64,000 bases of DNA, taken from the NCBI GenBank assembly GCA_018417955.1, contig JACTVC010000018.1, positions 682,001-746,000 on the forward strand. Direction: 5' to 3'. The position numbers and the translations under genes are program-made. Every line of letters starts with the position of its first letter. The first letter of the stretch is position 1. Shown one piece after another: positions 44,698 to 57,067 of the stretch. The stretch comes from Laccaria trichodermophora. Its lineage: Eukaryota > Basidiomycota > Agaricomycetes > Agaricales > Hydnangiaceae. The notes below the pieces were generated by a model. It did no database searches, was not told the DNA's origin, and saw nothing but the letters and a program-made list of their open reading frames with translations.

Positions 44698-46422
44698 ATG
44701 CAAATCATCAAGACCCTTATCCTTATCTCGCTCTTCTATAATTCGTGCGTGCAGGCATCCCCTGCTCCGAGAAAGAGAAAAACTCCTGGTCCTAACGCCC
44801 CTCTTACTCCTGGGTCCGCTGCTGCTCCTCCTGTCGTCCCTGTTGAAGCCCCTGTTCCTCCACTTCAACTCCCCGTTCCTCCTCTTGAACCACCTGCGCC
44901 TCCTAATCAGCCGTCTTCTTCTACTTCGGGCGCTCCTCCTCCTGTTCGCGTTCCTCCCCTCGAGCATGGAGAGTTTGTTAAAGCACGAGTAAAGGCCGTT
45001 GACAAGACAGCCGTAAGACCGAATAATTTGCACAACCATATCTTACTGACAATTTTGCAGTCTAACAAGGAGAAAAGCTATATGCACCCTGGTGTAGTCG
45101 TCGGGGGGCCTGACTCGGCTGATACATACAAAGTCGCCATGATGTCCAAAAATCTCCCCGGTAATCCCAAACAGGAGCCCATCAGCAAATACCAGCCTGG
45201 CACCAGCATGTATGGCTCGGTTTCGCTTGAAAAGCCAGCAGAACTATCAGGACACGTGCTTGAAAGATGGAAGGAGAACCCCGACAACTCGAAGGGTGCG
45301 TCAAAGGGCGATGCGTCAAAAGGCGCAGGGTCAAGCAAAGGGCCAAAGGGCAAACAGCCTGAACCTAAGCTACAGCCAAAGCTGACAGCAGAGCAAGTCA
45401 AACAACTGCAGACAGATATCGGTGTGGGTACGTTTTCTAATCTTGTTTTGGTCCATTCATTCGCTCAAATACAAAAATATGGCAAGATGCTTGTCTTGTC
45501 GGCCAAAGTTTGTCGCGGCGTGGGTACGTAAATCATAAATGTGATTGCAGATTATTCTCAGAGCTGAAATAATCTTAGTTGTGTTCCGGGCAAACCCACT
45601 GCTAAGAAAGGGGGGATGAAAGTGTCTGCGACGAGGGGAGGGTCGAAGGGGCCCGCTCAGCTACAAAAAGCAACCCCGAAGGCCGGAGGAGTGAAGCCGA
45701 CTCAGGCTCATGCTGCGAAGAATGGGGGGGCGAAGCCGACTGTGAAGAAATCAGGTCCTCAGAAGATATTCGGAGCGAAGAAATCGGCTCGGAAGCCTAC
45801 TGCGAAACCGAAGGGTCAGGCTGCGAAGAAAGGGGGGGCGAAGCCAGCTGTGAAGAAATCGGGTCCCAAGAACGCAGCAGCCACAAAGCCCGTTCAAAAT
45901 TCTGCTGCGAAATCGAAGGTTCAGGCTGTTAAGAAAGGCGGGGCTAAGCCGGTGGCTCAGAGACAAGGTCTTCAGAATGCAGGAGCGAAGAAGTCCCCTC
46001 AAGGGTCTACTACGAAACCGAAGGGTCAGACTGTCAAGAAAGGGGGAACGAAGCTGGCAGCTCAGAAACCAGCGCCCAAGAACGCGGCAGTCAAGAAACC
46101 CGTTTGGAAGTTAACGGCAAAGCCCCAGGCTCAAAAACCAGTACCCAAGAAACCCGCTCAGAAGTCAACGACTAAGCCTCAGGCTCAGAAACCAACGGCC
46201 AAGAACACAGCGGTCAAGAAGCCCTCGCAGAAGCCGCCAGTCAAACCCCAGGCGCAGAAACCAGCTCCCAAGAACGCAGCAGTGAAGAAACCCGTTCAAA
46301 AGTCTCAGGCTAAACCCCCCGTCGCGAAGCCTAATGGAGGAGCGAAGCCATCAGCACAAAAACAAGCCCCAAAACCCGCGCCTGTGAAGCCTGCGGCGAA
46401 AGCTGCTCCACGCAAACACTAA
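44698..46422 (+). CDS. Secreted protein with Lys/Ala/Pro-rich repeat tail, function unknown
   Basis: ATG at 44698 begins a signal peptide (MQIIKTLILISLFYNSC) followed by SPAPRKRKTPGP. A Pro-rich linker (VPVEAPVPPLQLPVPPLEPP) leads, after an intron at about 45013-45060, to a small conserved-looking domain: HPGVVVGGPDSADTYKVAMM, PISKYQPGTSMYGSVSLEKP. Ser/Lys/Gly-rich sequence follows (KGASKGDASKGAGSSKGPKG). After one or two further introns (about 45436-45575) the frame enters a tail of more than 260 residues made of repeats such as AKKGGAKPAVKKSGPKNAA and KPQAQKP, ending at 46422. The tail is strongly basic and histone H1-like in composition, unusual for an exported protein; it might bind polyanions or cell wall. 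The junction of the two halves into one gene is inferred from a CVPGKPTAKKGG reading at the acceptor. Confidence 0.65.
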
Positions 46423-46648
46423 AGTTGGCTTTGTTCGCTTGATATATTCTATTGTTAACTCGTACTAATTCATGGCTTTAGGAAGGGAAGGATCGGGGAC
46501 GTTGGTGTTTTTCAATGATATAACGTGTCGTAGTGGCTCAGTCAATTCTGTATCACAGCATGGTCTTGACTAGATATAGGACCAGACAAGTGCATAAGAA
46601 GATTATATAAATTGGGATAGTGTACCCTATTATTGAAGGTGATGTTTA

Positions 46649-47841
46649 CTAGCGCAATTCGGTGGCAAAGACTGAGACCCACTCGTCTCCGTGACAGTTG
46701 AGGCCCATGAGACGAATGATACGAGGGCGAACGTACTGCAAGCTCCATGGATCGCTGCCAGAAGGGATCTTTGGCGGAGGCTAGGTTCATCAATAATTAG
46801 TTAGAAGGCGGGATGGAGGTTTTCTGGGTGATTGGACTTACAACATAGGGATCGCCGACCTTCCTCTCTTTAGAGTAACCCGCTTGCTTCTGAAGGCCAA
46901 TGTAGTGGTCCCACAGGCATTCCGAAACTTGTTTTGCAAGTTCTCCTCGACTCAGAGATCGGCCGTCAGGATGATATTTCGCGATTTCCTGCGTAACTGC
47001 ACCAAGATTCAGCAGCTGATGAATAGGTATCACAAATTTGAACTCAAGCGAGGGTCAGGACTGGACTCACCTGATGTAAGATCATCATGGTCGCCTTCCG
47101 AGGGCCTGGAGTAAACATAAGGTCGTCATGATAACAGAGAATATTGGTCTCTTCGGCATTTGCAAGGTTACTGATTAAAGGGGGCAAGCCGCTGCGCATG
47201 AGGAAACCGATGCTTAGGGCCGCCGTTGCGCCTTGATACCTTGGGCTGCGTGGTGCATAAAGAAATTGACAAGGGCTTGCGTATTTGCCATTGTTTCCAG
47301 CTTGGGGGTGCTCGAAGGTAAGCTTCTCTCCAGCAGGTTTCAACGGCCAAACGGAGGGCCTCATCACTTGGAGGTTGAGACAGTGCGGAATAGGACCATC
47401 CCGCGACGTAAAGCGCATGACGAGGTTAGTCGATCTATCAGCCGTCTCGAAGCTGTAGAGGCGAGGATCAACAGAGACAGCGTATGGCTTGATAGGCCTA
47501 TCCGACCGGCCGAAGTAGTCGTCATCTTCGTCGTTGTACCATCGGAACCGGTTCGATTCCCAGACGTAGCGAAGAATTTCCCCTAGAACAGGATCTCCAT
47601 TTCCACGGAAAACGATGGAGTATACTTTTGGGATGTATGTCGCCTTTTCCAAGTCAGGAGGTAGATAGAAACTGGCTGGTTGGATCTTTCTTGACTGGCT
47701 TGGGGCAGGTTCCGCAGGCCGAGACGAAATATTAAAAACAGGAGTTTCCAAGGGAGTGGATGGTGGGGGCGGTAAAAAAGGTTTAGTAGTATTGAACAGA
47801 GACGGGCCCTGCCTTGGTGGTTGTCCGGGATTAGAGCGCAT
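46649..47841 (-). CDS. Paralogue A of a head-to-head gene pair, function unknown
   Basis: Starts MRSNPGQPPRQGPSLFNTTK at 47841. A Pro-rich N-terminus leads into PKVYSIVFRGNGDPVLGEIL, then SVDPRLYSFETADRSTNLVM and YASPCQFLYAPRSPRYQG. Introns near 47040-47070 and about 46790-46840 connect to AKQVSECLWDHYIGLQ and a last exon DPWSLQYVRPRIIRLMGLN ending with TAG at 46649-46651. The beginning and end match the divergent gene at 48879: SI(V/L)F...G.P.L near the middle, and PW.L......RLM..N......W.V at the C-terminus. No catalytic motif, signal peptide or membrane segment was recognised. Confidence 0.7.
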
Positions 47842-48878
47842 TGTAAGAGTGGTGGTTGAGGTGTGTGAGGAGCTCGCCCTCTCCCTTCATCGCTTTATAG
47901 GATTCAAGAGTGGCTTCTGTGGCCTCCGGTTTCCAAAAGGGCCTTCAGTTGAATGGCCATTATTTGCAAAAGACAATGGGGGTGTCGAATTCAGCGGCCG
48001 GTGGCTCGAAATGGTGACTCGCTTTGTCAAAATGTGGCCCCATTATAACTCAGGACATGAGGTAAGAATCTGGAGGATTGATTGGTGGCCCACAACGCAG
48101 TGACACCCTGCACCCACGGAATATTGCGAGCACACAGAGCCTCCAACTCGCCAGCCTCCAGATGAGCGTGAAAAAAAAAAATCAAAAGTTTTGTGGAGCC
48201 AAAGCGAGGCCACGTTGTCGGGTATCCGCGTCACAATGAGTTCGGACCATGGTGGTTGGAAGGTGAAGGTCAATCGTTTGTTGCTCTCTTGACTCTGGTT
48301 GACAAGCTGGCATCCTGTAGGCTGTGAGTACCCTAGGTTGATATCATTGAGGCTTGAGGGAAGAGAACGCCAAGGTCATTCGGCGTTCGGCGCAGACTTT
48401 TCCCAGGACTGTTCCTTACTTCCGTCATCTCCGTTTACCATTCTTTCTGCGAATGAATCCGGTTTATCCACCACTTTACGGGGAACGCAGCGCTCTGAGC
48501 AATGGGCCCCAAAAACAAGAGCATTTAATCCAAAATTACGTGCTCAGCAGTCTTCATCGGTCGTGATCCGTGAGGTTGACAGGAACCTACTTCAGCACAA
48601 CACGTTTCGACCTTCAGATGCCGGAGAACGTGAACTCCAGGATTCTCGCGTGGCTTTAGGTATGTTCTGAACCTAGTCATCCCGTTATCAGTTACAATGT
48701 GACTCACAACGCCATGCCAGGACAATGTGTCTTGTCCGATCGAACAAACTACAAGGGCCCGCCCCATCCATGGTGACTGTGCCTTGTCCAACGAAAATTC
48801 CATATATTTCGCGGTGACTTGGACCTTGAGTCCCATCTTCCATACCACCAATTACGTTTCACCTCAACTGAAACTGCC
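47842..48878. promoter_or_regulatory. Divergent spacer between the paralogous pair
   Basis: About 1.0 kb between two head-to-head genes. It must hold both promoters unless an extra 5' exon is present. No other gene was recognised. Confidence 0.4.
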
Positions 48879-50090
48879 ATGTATCATCAATATTACATGC
48901 CGGATTCGTACGAATCAGCAGATACATACTACGACTACACGTCCCCGCAGATGACCCAGCCTGACTTTGACCAACTTCTGCAACAGGCGTCTGCGATTGC
49001 TGACACATATCCCCCCCAGCAACAGGTATGTCAGCGGCCTCGCGTTTATGGTGTGCTTTTCACGCAATCTGATGGTGATTGCGCTAGTTGTACCATCCTA
49101 CTTCCGTTCAACCAGGCCTGCTCGTTAATCACTCAGACGATCGGTTGAAACGCACCGAAGGCTCCTCAACCGTACATCTCTCGCTTTCCACGAGGCCTTA
49201 TCCTGATAACTTTTACATTGTTATCAGGGCACCCAATCCAACTTTGCCGCTTCTGCGAGAAATCTTCAGGCGTCAACGAGCACATCGAGTTCGGGTTCTC
49301 GCAGTCGAGTACGTTGTTCCGCGCCTCACACCTTCCCCATCTCACCATATGTGTATAGTACAAGCGTAGCTGCGAAGACTGGGGACTCCTTGCGCCAAAT
49401 ACAACGCACAGGCTTTCATGCGACGTCTTGCCCACCCCTCAGTCCATTTTGGACGGGACCTACCATAAAGCTCTTGATCAGCCGCACGATCGAGATGTGG
49501 TGATCTATCTACCACGCAGACCGGAATGGTCAGGCAAACCGTCGGTCCCCAGTATACTGTTCAGCGTCAAGGGGAAGCCTGGTCCTTACCTGAGGGACAT
49601 ATGTAGAGGGAGAGTTGAGATTGATGGTGCATACGATGCTGTGTTTAGTCACTATGGGTTCAAGCAAACGAATATCAGGATTGATGTGAGTGGATAAAAT
49701 GTTCTTGCGTCAGCTTCAAATACTTATGTTCATTGGGTGATTTGTTTTAGTGGCCTGGCGTTGAGGTGGATGCCGAGACTATTCCGTGCTTTATGCAAGG
49801 AGAGGGTACTCCTGTTCATCGCGCGTGGGTGTGTCAGGCGGTAGCTGGCTGTGTGACGGACTTGATGATGCAAGGAAATTGTGGACGCCTGGTAAGTCTG
49901 GAACCTCCAGCTGGTCTCTTAATATTTGCCTCATCCTTTTTTCTTTACGTTTTAGAGGTACGGCCCCCAATATCTTGACAGAGGTACAAAGCCATGGAAC
50001 CTGCGACGCATGGATAGTCGTAAGGTTCGGCTGATGGCGATTAACTACTATAAGAAAGTTTGGGTTCCTGTGCTTGCCGTCGATGCTTAA
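48879..50090 (+). CDS. Paralogue B of a head-to-head gene pair, function unknown
   Basis: ATG at 48879 gives a Tyr/Gln-rich N-terminus (MYHQYYMPDSYESADTYYDY). Introns follow (the first starts after QQQ at 49025), then CEDWGLLAPNTTHRLSCDVL, LDGTYHKALDQPHDRDVVIY, PSVPSILFSVKGKPGPYLRD and GAYDAVFSHYGFKQTNIRID. Two more short introns lead to CFMQGEGTPVHRAWVCQAV and PWNLRRMDSRKVRLMAINYY, ending AVDA and TAA at 50088-50090. The central and C-terminal parts resemble the divergent neighbour at 46649-47841. The exon structure between 49030 and 49380 is uncertain because more than one splice choice keeps a frame open. I do not recognise the family. Confidence 0.65.
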
Positions 50091-51269
50091 TCTTCGACTC
50101 AAGGGATTGCTTGCCGCCGTAATAGGGTGGTGTATTACCTAGCAGTACAACTTGCAAGCGCGACTCAAATTTTCATGTTGTGTTTGGCGTCGACGCGTTG
50201 ATCACGTGGTCGGATGGTGGTCCCGAATGCAAATCACTCGGTGGCTTTTCCTCGAACTCGCATTTCCCACCATGATCATCGTTTCCTTATCTTCTTCGAG
50301 CCACCACTTCCCCGTTTTGTGCCACATGTGTCTCCTACAACAATTTCCGCTGGAATACACGTCGAGGAGAAACTTTGTGACACCTGAGATCGCTTGCCTC
50401 GACAACTGATTGGCGAAATCCCATTAGAGTGATTGTGAGGGCTAAGACAGACGGTCGCTACGGACAATGAGAGAATATTATCGGAGTAGGAGTGTGCGTA
50501 TATAAGGTTTGTCCACTGACTTGTCGTCGTCCTAGCATTCTATTCTTCTTCAATACTTTATCATCGATTAGGTGAATCGACTGCAATTTAATACTACGCT
50601 GGGCATTTCTAGAATGCGCATATATGCGCGAGATTTCAGCTCTCTTTGACCTCCACCCTGCGTTGAGACTGACTATCAGATCCCTCCGTACACACTCATC
50701 GTGCGTTAAAATTATTACTACCGAAATTCAGTAGATACTGACACCCATTCTTTCGCGCAACGTAAATTTCGCAGTCTAACATCCGTCTGAAAGTATAGCT
50801 TCCATCCATCTCACCAATTTGTTAGGACGTCTTCCTTGTTTTCATATAGCTTGCTGGGGTGTTGGCATGTTTGAAGAGCATCGCATGCACGACACTTTCA
50901 CGATGGTCAATCAGGAAGCCCAGGAAAAATTGTTGAATTTTTCACAATCGGAGTTCTCAAGGTAAATTCCTTACGATCCTCTCAATTTGATGCACCTTGA
51001 AGATATTTTGAAGGAATAGCTTGTCGGGATCACATGTCTCGGGGATCACATGTCTCGGAGGCAGCTCGGAGGTTAAGAGCCGTTTGTGGCTATGCAAAGC
51101 TTGCCCTAAACATTGTTGCACGCTCGATTTGGCAAGCATCTGCCTGATTTCACTTTTCTTTCGACTTGACCATTCCCCTCGCCTTTCCGTTCCCCCTTCG
51201 AAGCATTAACTTGCTTCAGCCGTTCAGCCCTCCCCGAGCCTTGCATTTTGAGTCTACTCGCTTTACAAG
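50091..51269. other. Intergenic, nothing recognised
   Basis: Spacer of about 1.2 kb upstream of eIF2A. A direct repeat GGGATCACATGTCTCGG near 51028-51060 is the only structure noticed. Confidence 0.5.
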
Positions 51270-53813
51270 ATGGCATCCCAAATCACTCAGCAGTACGCAT
51301 GTTAGTACTCGAATTTTTTTGCCGCACGTGCCCGCCGAGAAAACACTTCGTCTGCTCAGCGTTTGGCGCTGTAGCGCCCGCTGAAGGCAGTCAGAAACAA
51401 TCTGTTTCTGTCCCCAGAGGCTTTCTTGAACTACCGTTGTCAACCGCAGTGATCTGACCTGTCTTTTTCTCGCAGACCGTGCACAAAAGTCCCTAGGCCT
51501 CGTCAGCGGGACACCAGATTACATCCCGGTCGCTGGATTTGAATCGCCAGAGGTTTCAGCACGGACATACAACTACAGCGCGGATGGACGGCTCTACGCG
51601 TACGCTTTGCCTACCTCGTGAGTTGTCCTCCCCATCTCCTCGTGTCCGTCCCTGTGACAGATGGCACGATTGTGTCCCACTTATCGGATCGTTCTTACTA
51701 ACACCGATTTTTACAGGGTGAAGATTTTCCAGGCGGAAGGTGCGCAGCTTCTTCAAGAGCTCCAGCTGCCCAACATCGTAGAGGTCAACTTTTCTCCGCG
51801 CGGCACATACATCTCCACCTGGGAACGACCCGGTACGTTGACTAGTTTTTACAACCTTTTACAACCTGGCTTACGCGAGCAACAGTTAAACTCGAGGACG
51901 GATCACAACACAAAAATCTACGGGTCTTCTCTGTGTCGACTGGAGAGGAACTCATCTCTTTTACTCAAAAGTCACAAGAAGGGTGGGATCTTCAATACAC
52001 CATATCCGAGTCACATGCCATTCGTCTCGTCTCTGGCGAGATACAGGTGTATCGTCCTGCTGAGTGGTCCAAGGGAATCATAGACAAACTGAAGGTAGAG
52101 GGTGCATCGAGCGTCTCCTTGAGCCCGGGGCTCAATCCTTCGGTGGCTGTTTTCGTTGCGGAGAAGAAGGTGCGTCATAATCCCCTCACTTTCTAAAAGT
52201 TTTTTTTCATGGCGTCTCATAGGGCGCACCGGCAAGCATCAAGATTTACGGTCTTCTCTCCCTCAACAGCAATCCTACCTGCCAAAAGACGTTCTTTAAA
52301 GCCGATCGGGGACAGATCAAATGGAACACTCTGGGAACACAAGTCCTCCTCCTCACGCAGACTGAAGTCGACAACTCGAACAAAAGTTACTACGGCGAGA
52401 CCGGCATGTATCTACTCAGTGCCGCCGGTAACTTTGACTGCAGAGTCACTTTGGACAAGGAGGGTCCTATTCACGACTTTGCTTGGAGCCCAAATTCGAA
52501 AGAGTTTGGAGTTGTGTATGGATGTGCGTTTTTCAGTCTTGTGATCACTGCCTACAGGACACTGAGCACTTTCTAAACGAACAGACATGCCCGCCAAAAC
52601 TATGTTGTTCGACCAGCGTGTGCGAACACTATACGACTTTGGCGCCTCCCCGCACAACTTCATCTCTTTCAATCCGCAAGGCCGGCTCCTCGCGCTCGCA
52701 GGCTTTGGCAACCTTGCTGGAAAAATAGACATTTTCGACAGGCGCAACTTTAGTAAAGTGTGCACGATCGATGCGCCCAACACCTCCTTCTGCGAATGGT
52801 CGCCGGACGGCCGTTCCCTCCTCACTGCAACCTTGTCTCCTCGCCTGCGCGTCGATAACGGCATCAAGATCTGGCACTGCTCCGGCCCACTCATGCACAT
52901 CCAGTCGACGGAGGAGCTTTACCAAGTATCCTGGCGCCCGACCGCTGTGGAAGCGGTACCCCAGTTTGGGCAGAACGTCCCCCCTGCGCCTGCTCCGAGC
53001 GAGAGTGTGAAGTCGTTTGCTGCTGTGCAGAAACCTACTCCCTCAAAGCCCGCTGGTGCGTACCGACCTCCAGGTGCCAGAGGCCTAGCGACGCCGTCGA
53101 TCTTTAAACGGGAAGACGAGGGTGGTGCACCCCGTATGCCGACACATGGCGCTGCTACTCCGCCGAGGGCGTATAACCGTAGCCCAGGATCGATCCCTGG
53201 GGCTCCTGGGTACGGGCAGGCGACGAATGGGAATGGAGCGCCCCACTATCAACAACACCAGCAGGGCGGGAGGAGGAATGTGCCTGGTGCAGCTTCGCCA
53301 CACGCCGGGAGCCCTGGGCCTGAGGGGAAGGGTAACAAGAAGAAGAAGGGTGGGAAGAGGGAGGAGGGTGAGAATGGGAGAGGGTCGTTGGAGATTCAGG
53401 TGAATGGGCTTGAGAATGGGCAGGGGCAGCAGGGGCGCGGTGGACCCAACCAGTCCCAAGGCCAGGGGAGGGGTGGTGGAAAGAAAACAAACGGGGCTGC
53501 GCCTGTGCCTGCTGCAACCCCTGTCGCTGAGGCGGAGACGCCGACGACGCCGGGTGTAGGTCTGGATAGCGCGCTTGACCCTGTTGCGAAGAAGATTAGG
53601 AACTTGAATAAGAAGGTATGTTGTTCGCTCCCTTCCTTGTGTCGAGTGCCCCTCTGATGATTGACATTCTGAATTTTTTAGCTCAAGGCTATTGATGAGT
53701 TGAAGGAGAAAGCGAAGAGAGGCGAGAGGCTCGAAGCTACGCAGCTCAAGAAGATTGAGGGCGAGGCTGATATTCGGAAAGAGCTGGAGAATTTGGGGGG
53801 ATCGTTCCCTTAG
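51270..53813 (+). CDS. Translation initiation factor eIF2A
   Basis: ATG at 51270 starts MASQITQQYA, spliced to YRAQKSLGLVSGTPDYIPVA. The beta-propeller of eIF2A follows over several exons: YNYSADGRLYAYALP, VEVNFSPRGTYISTWERP, EELISFTQKSQEGWDLQYT, IKIYGLLSLNSNPTCQKTFF, YYGETGMYLLSAAGNFDC, GPIHDFAWSPNSKEFGVVYG, MPAKTMLFDQ, GNLAGKIDIFDRRNF and NTSFCEWSPDGRSLLTATL. A Gly/Pro-rich linker (about 52960-53560) leads to a charged C-terminal helix (KKIRNLNKK then LKAIDELKEKAKRGERLEAT) ending at TAG 53811-53813. eIF2A is a non-GTPase factor that can deliver initiator or alternative tRNA to the 40S subunit under stress. Length and order match the family. Intact. Confidence 0.95.
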
Positions 53814-54329
53814 TTTTTCTGAATCTTCCGTCCTCTCAGGACATTCACCGCATATCATCATTTAGTTTTGTTTGGGCTTTTATGTTCAAGTTTCGCTGGG
53901 TTGTAGTTGTAGGTCGTTCAATGGATCGATATATATTACGTAAACACGATTTAGACGATGATGTTGGTGTGCGATTTTTTGAAGGTGTTCTTTCTCTGCG
54001 CTCGTACTTATGGCCTCGAACGACGAAGGTACTCAATAATAACTTGGAGACTCAAGAGCTTGGTTCAGTGACAATTCAAAGGCACTTCCGTGGTAAGTGG
54101 GGATCAAGGCGGAGTTTCAGCGATAAAAATCAGCACAGGTGAGCGTTTGTCATATTTTGAGGTTGGCATGCCAGTTGCTTACGCATCCCTCCGGCCGAAC
54201 GCGCAGTGGATGGAACACGTATGTTGTTGCAACTGAACGCGTACCTCCTCGCGTTCTGGGTATAAATCGGTAAAGGGGAGCTATGGTTGTCATCCACTTA
54301 CCCCCTTGAACTCCTATCTTCTTCTGTTT
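53814..54329. other. Spacer between eIF2A and the GNAT genes
   Basis: About 0.5 kb holding the eIF2A 3' flank and the promoter of the first GNAT gene (TATA-like GGTATAAATCGG near 54258). No gene was recognised. Confidence 0.5.
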
Positions 54330-55281
54330 ATGATGAACGGCCACGAGAAGACGCCTTTAGACTCTTGCAAGGTTCTGCAGAACGGGACGAAAATCCGTGT
54401 ACGGCCCTATAGGAAGAAGGACACCGACAGGATTCGTAGCCTCTACAAATCAACTATGACGGAGGCGCGTAAGTATACACTTCATAAGTTGTTTGGATGT
54501 AAAGGCACCTTTCGCTGACAACCTCCCTCCCGTTTTCAGGTGGATCACCGCATAAAGTCATTCTCCGTTCGCAATTCACCACGACTTCAGCATTCGTCAT
54601 GTACGCGCTTTTCATAGCGGGGCTTGTTCTTTCCTTGGACCCAGCTACTCAAAAGCTCGGTGTGGTACTTTGCTCGTCGCTCGTGGTGGTGTTTGTCGGG
54701 TCCCGTCTGTTCGTTCACTACATGTTCTCGAACTTTGTCCGGAAGGTCTATGATGGCGATTTAACGAATATTAGTGAGGTTTATGGGATGAAGCCGGCTG
54801 TGGAGGGTGAGGATGATCTTGTCCCTACGGGTCCTTGTGGGTTTTGGGTTGCTGAGGCGTATTCGGAGGAGAGTGATTATTGTGAGATCGTTGGGTACGT
54901 TGGTTTGAGTGAGTCTTTCAATTCTGAATCAGAATATTCTCTTTCATTGGTTGACCATCTATTTGTCTGACAGATTTCAATACGAATAAAGGACCAAGGT
55001 CTGGGAAAGACCACACCACGTCTGAGGTCCGTCGAATGGTCGTTTCGGACACTCATCGAAGACTGGGCATCGGAGCTGTCCTCATGCAAACCGTCATCGC
55101 TCATGCAAAGGACCAGGGACTGTCGTCCGTGTTCCTTACTACGACGTGTTTCCAGGTCCCTGCGATGCGGATGTATGAGAAGCTGGGGTTCGTGGTGCAG
55201 TGGAAGAAGTTCCCCATGTGGTTCATCCCGACGTTTAGTATTTGGGTCGTGGAGATGAAGTTGGATCTGACGAAGGTGTAG
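54330..55281 (+). CDS. Membrane-anchored GNAT N-acetyltransferase (NAT8-like), copy A
   Basis: ATG at 54330 (MMNGHEKTPLDSCKVLQNG, then KIRVRPYRKKDTDRIRSLYK). Intron 1 (from about 54472) joins to a hydrophobic segment (AFVMYALFIAGLVLSL and VVLCSSLVVVFVGSRLFVHY), then CGFWVAEAYSEESDYCEIVG. After intron 2 comes the acetyl-CoA-binding motif VRRMVVSDTHRRLGIG, followed by LSSVFLTTTCFQVPAMRMYE and KLGFVVQWKKF, ending at TAG 55279-55281. A GNAT fold interrupted by a membrane hairpin is the pattern of NAT8-type enzymes in the ER/Golgi, which acetylate cysteine conjugates or lysines; the substrate here is unknown. It is followed 350 bp later by a diverged paralogue (copy B). The pair is duplicated at 62.4-64 kb. 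Confidence 0.85.
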
Positions 55282-55633
55282 ATTGGATGTCACGGTGGCC
55301 AATGTTGATACCCCTCTTGTTAATCGATTTGCGTTGCCTTCATCGTTTCCTCCTCTGACCAATGCGTAGGGTTTTTCAGGATCCTCAAGTTCTAATCATT
55401 TATTCAAGTCGGTTGATGTCACAATTGAGTATCTTGCGAAATACATACATAACATCACGATACTTCAAAAATACTTGACCGCGAATTTTTGGTTCTGACA
55501 AAGCTCACTAAGCTTGCTTACGTCCGTCATCTGATGCGCAAAATCTCCCGGAAAACATCAACCGGCCGCGGGTTCTCCCTCGAGTCGTCGACCATGTGGA
55601 TTGGTAAAAAACTTCTACAAGCCCATTGACTCG

Positions 55634-56528
55634 ATGGCCGGACTTACAGATGGGAAGGCGCCAGAGGTTAACGGCGCTCACAACATTCGCGTCAGGCCCT
55701 TTCGGGATGGTGACGCGCAAGAAGTACGCGATCTTTTCATGCTCGCCATGGCATACGCTCGTGAGTCGTTCGTTCGGGTTACAAAAGTCGAAACTAATGC
55801 GAGTTTTTTGGTATCTTTTTCCAGCCGGGTCTCCAAGACATACGGCCCTTTGTGCTCAGCTCACACACCCCTCGTCAATCGTCATGTACGCTCTATTCGT
55901 GGGGGGCCTTGTTTTGTCGCTAAGCCAGAATACTCGGGTCATCGGCTCTGCCCTGTGTTTGTCCCTCTTCGGGACCTTTGCAGGGCTACGATGGTTATTG
56001 TCCAGACTCTTCGTCTCGTACTGCGAGAATAGCCTGAGAGCTGACTTGGTCGACATCGGGAAACACTACTGTGTCTCGGAGTCGGAGGGGACAAGGGGTG
56101 CCCAGAGTAGTGCGAGCTGTTTCTGGGTCGTTGAGGCGTATTCTGATGTAACGGGGTATTGCGAGATAGTTGGGACTGTGAGATTGGGTGCGTCAATCCA
56201 GCTGTTCTTGTGCTAAGTTCTCATCGATGTCACCTTAGACTCGAACACGAACAACGACCAAACTACCGCAGAACTCCGGAGGATGACCGTTTCCCCTCAT
56301 CACCGAAGGCTAGGCATCGGGCAATTGCTATTGATCACCCTCTTCGCTCACGCGCGGGAACGGGGACTGGCTTCGGTCTTTCTCACGACGACTAATCATC
56401 AGGCTCCTGCTATTCGGCTATATGAGAGGATGGGTTGGGTCGTCCAGCAAAGAGCTGCTGTTTGTAGACTGCTTCCGACGTTTGAGCTTACGCTTGTTGA
56501 TATGAAACTCGATCTGACGAGGGACTAG
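55634..56528 (+). CDS. Membrane-anchored GNAT N-acetyltransferase (NAT8-like), copy B
   Basis: ATG at 55634 (MAGLTDGKAPEVNGAHNIRV, then RPFRDGDAQEVRDLFMLAMA). An intron follows, then a membrane hairpin (VMYALFVGGLVLSLSQNTRV, then GSALCLSLFGTFAGLRWLLS), FWVVEAYSDVTGYCEIVGTV, a second intron and the GNAT core LRRMTVSPHHRRLGIGQLLL, LASVFLTTTNHQAPAIRLYE, RMGWVVQQ. It ends at TAG 56526-56528. The RRLGIG acetyl-CoA loop is intact. It differs clearly from copy A in the N-terminal and linker regions, so A and B are an older pair that was later duplicated together as C and D. Copy D starts with almost the same sequence. Confidence 0.82.
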
Positions 56529-57067
56529 AGTTGTATCTACAGAAGCCAATTAGCACAGGTCACGGTTTCCAGAATTTTATCATCTATTGAAAATAGTTGA
56601 GGTAGGCAGAGTACATTTTGGATGATCTGGCAGTGATTGGCAGACCAGAAGGACGAGTGGCCTCGGCAAGATTTTCCACACCTACGACCTTTCCTGCCAG
56701 GCAGGATGAAGGGGCTCCCAAAAACATTGAAGTTACGCATGGCATCTCGCAGACAACATTTCGTAGGGTTCAAGATAATATACACCTACTTATATATGAT
56801 CCACTTGCCTCCATCGGGGGAATTTCATGCTGATTTAGAAAGAAAAATTGCGGGGAAGTGTTAAAATTGTCGTGACTTTCGGGAGTCGGGGATCAATATT
56901 GTTTCTTTGAGTGTTTTTACTTTTTCCAGGCGCTGTTGGAAAGGTTCTCTACAGTTCTCTACATACGATCAGACGAACCTTGCCTGATTGTCCTTTTTTA
57001 CGGAATATGAAACAACCGAGGCAAAAAAGGCAAATCTATCGACGTCGACCAATTATATATGCAAATG
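56529..57067. other. Intergenic between GNAT copy B and the convergent BTB gene
   Basis: No gene recognised; A/T-rich sequence with short frames only. Confidence 0.5.

Noticed and set aside
47545..47560. GGTTCGATTCC resembling a tRNA B box
   Set aside because: It lies within a protein-coding exon, and no matching A box or acceptor stem was seen around it.
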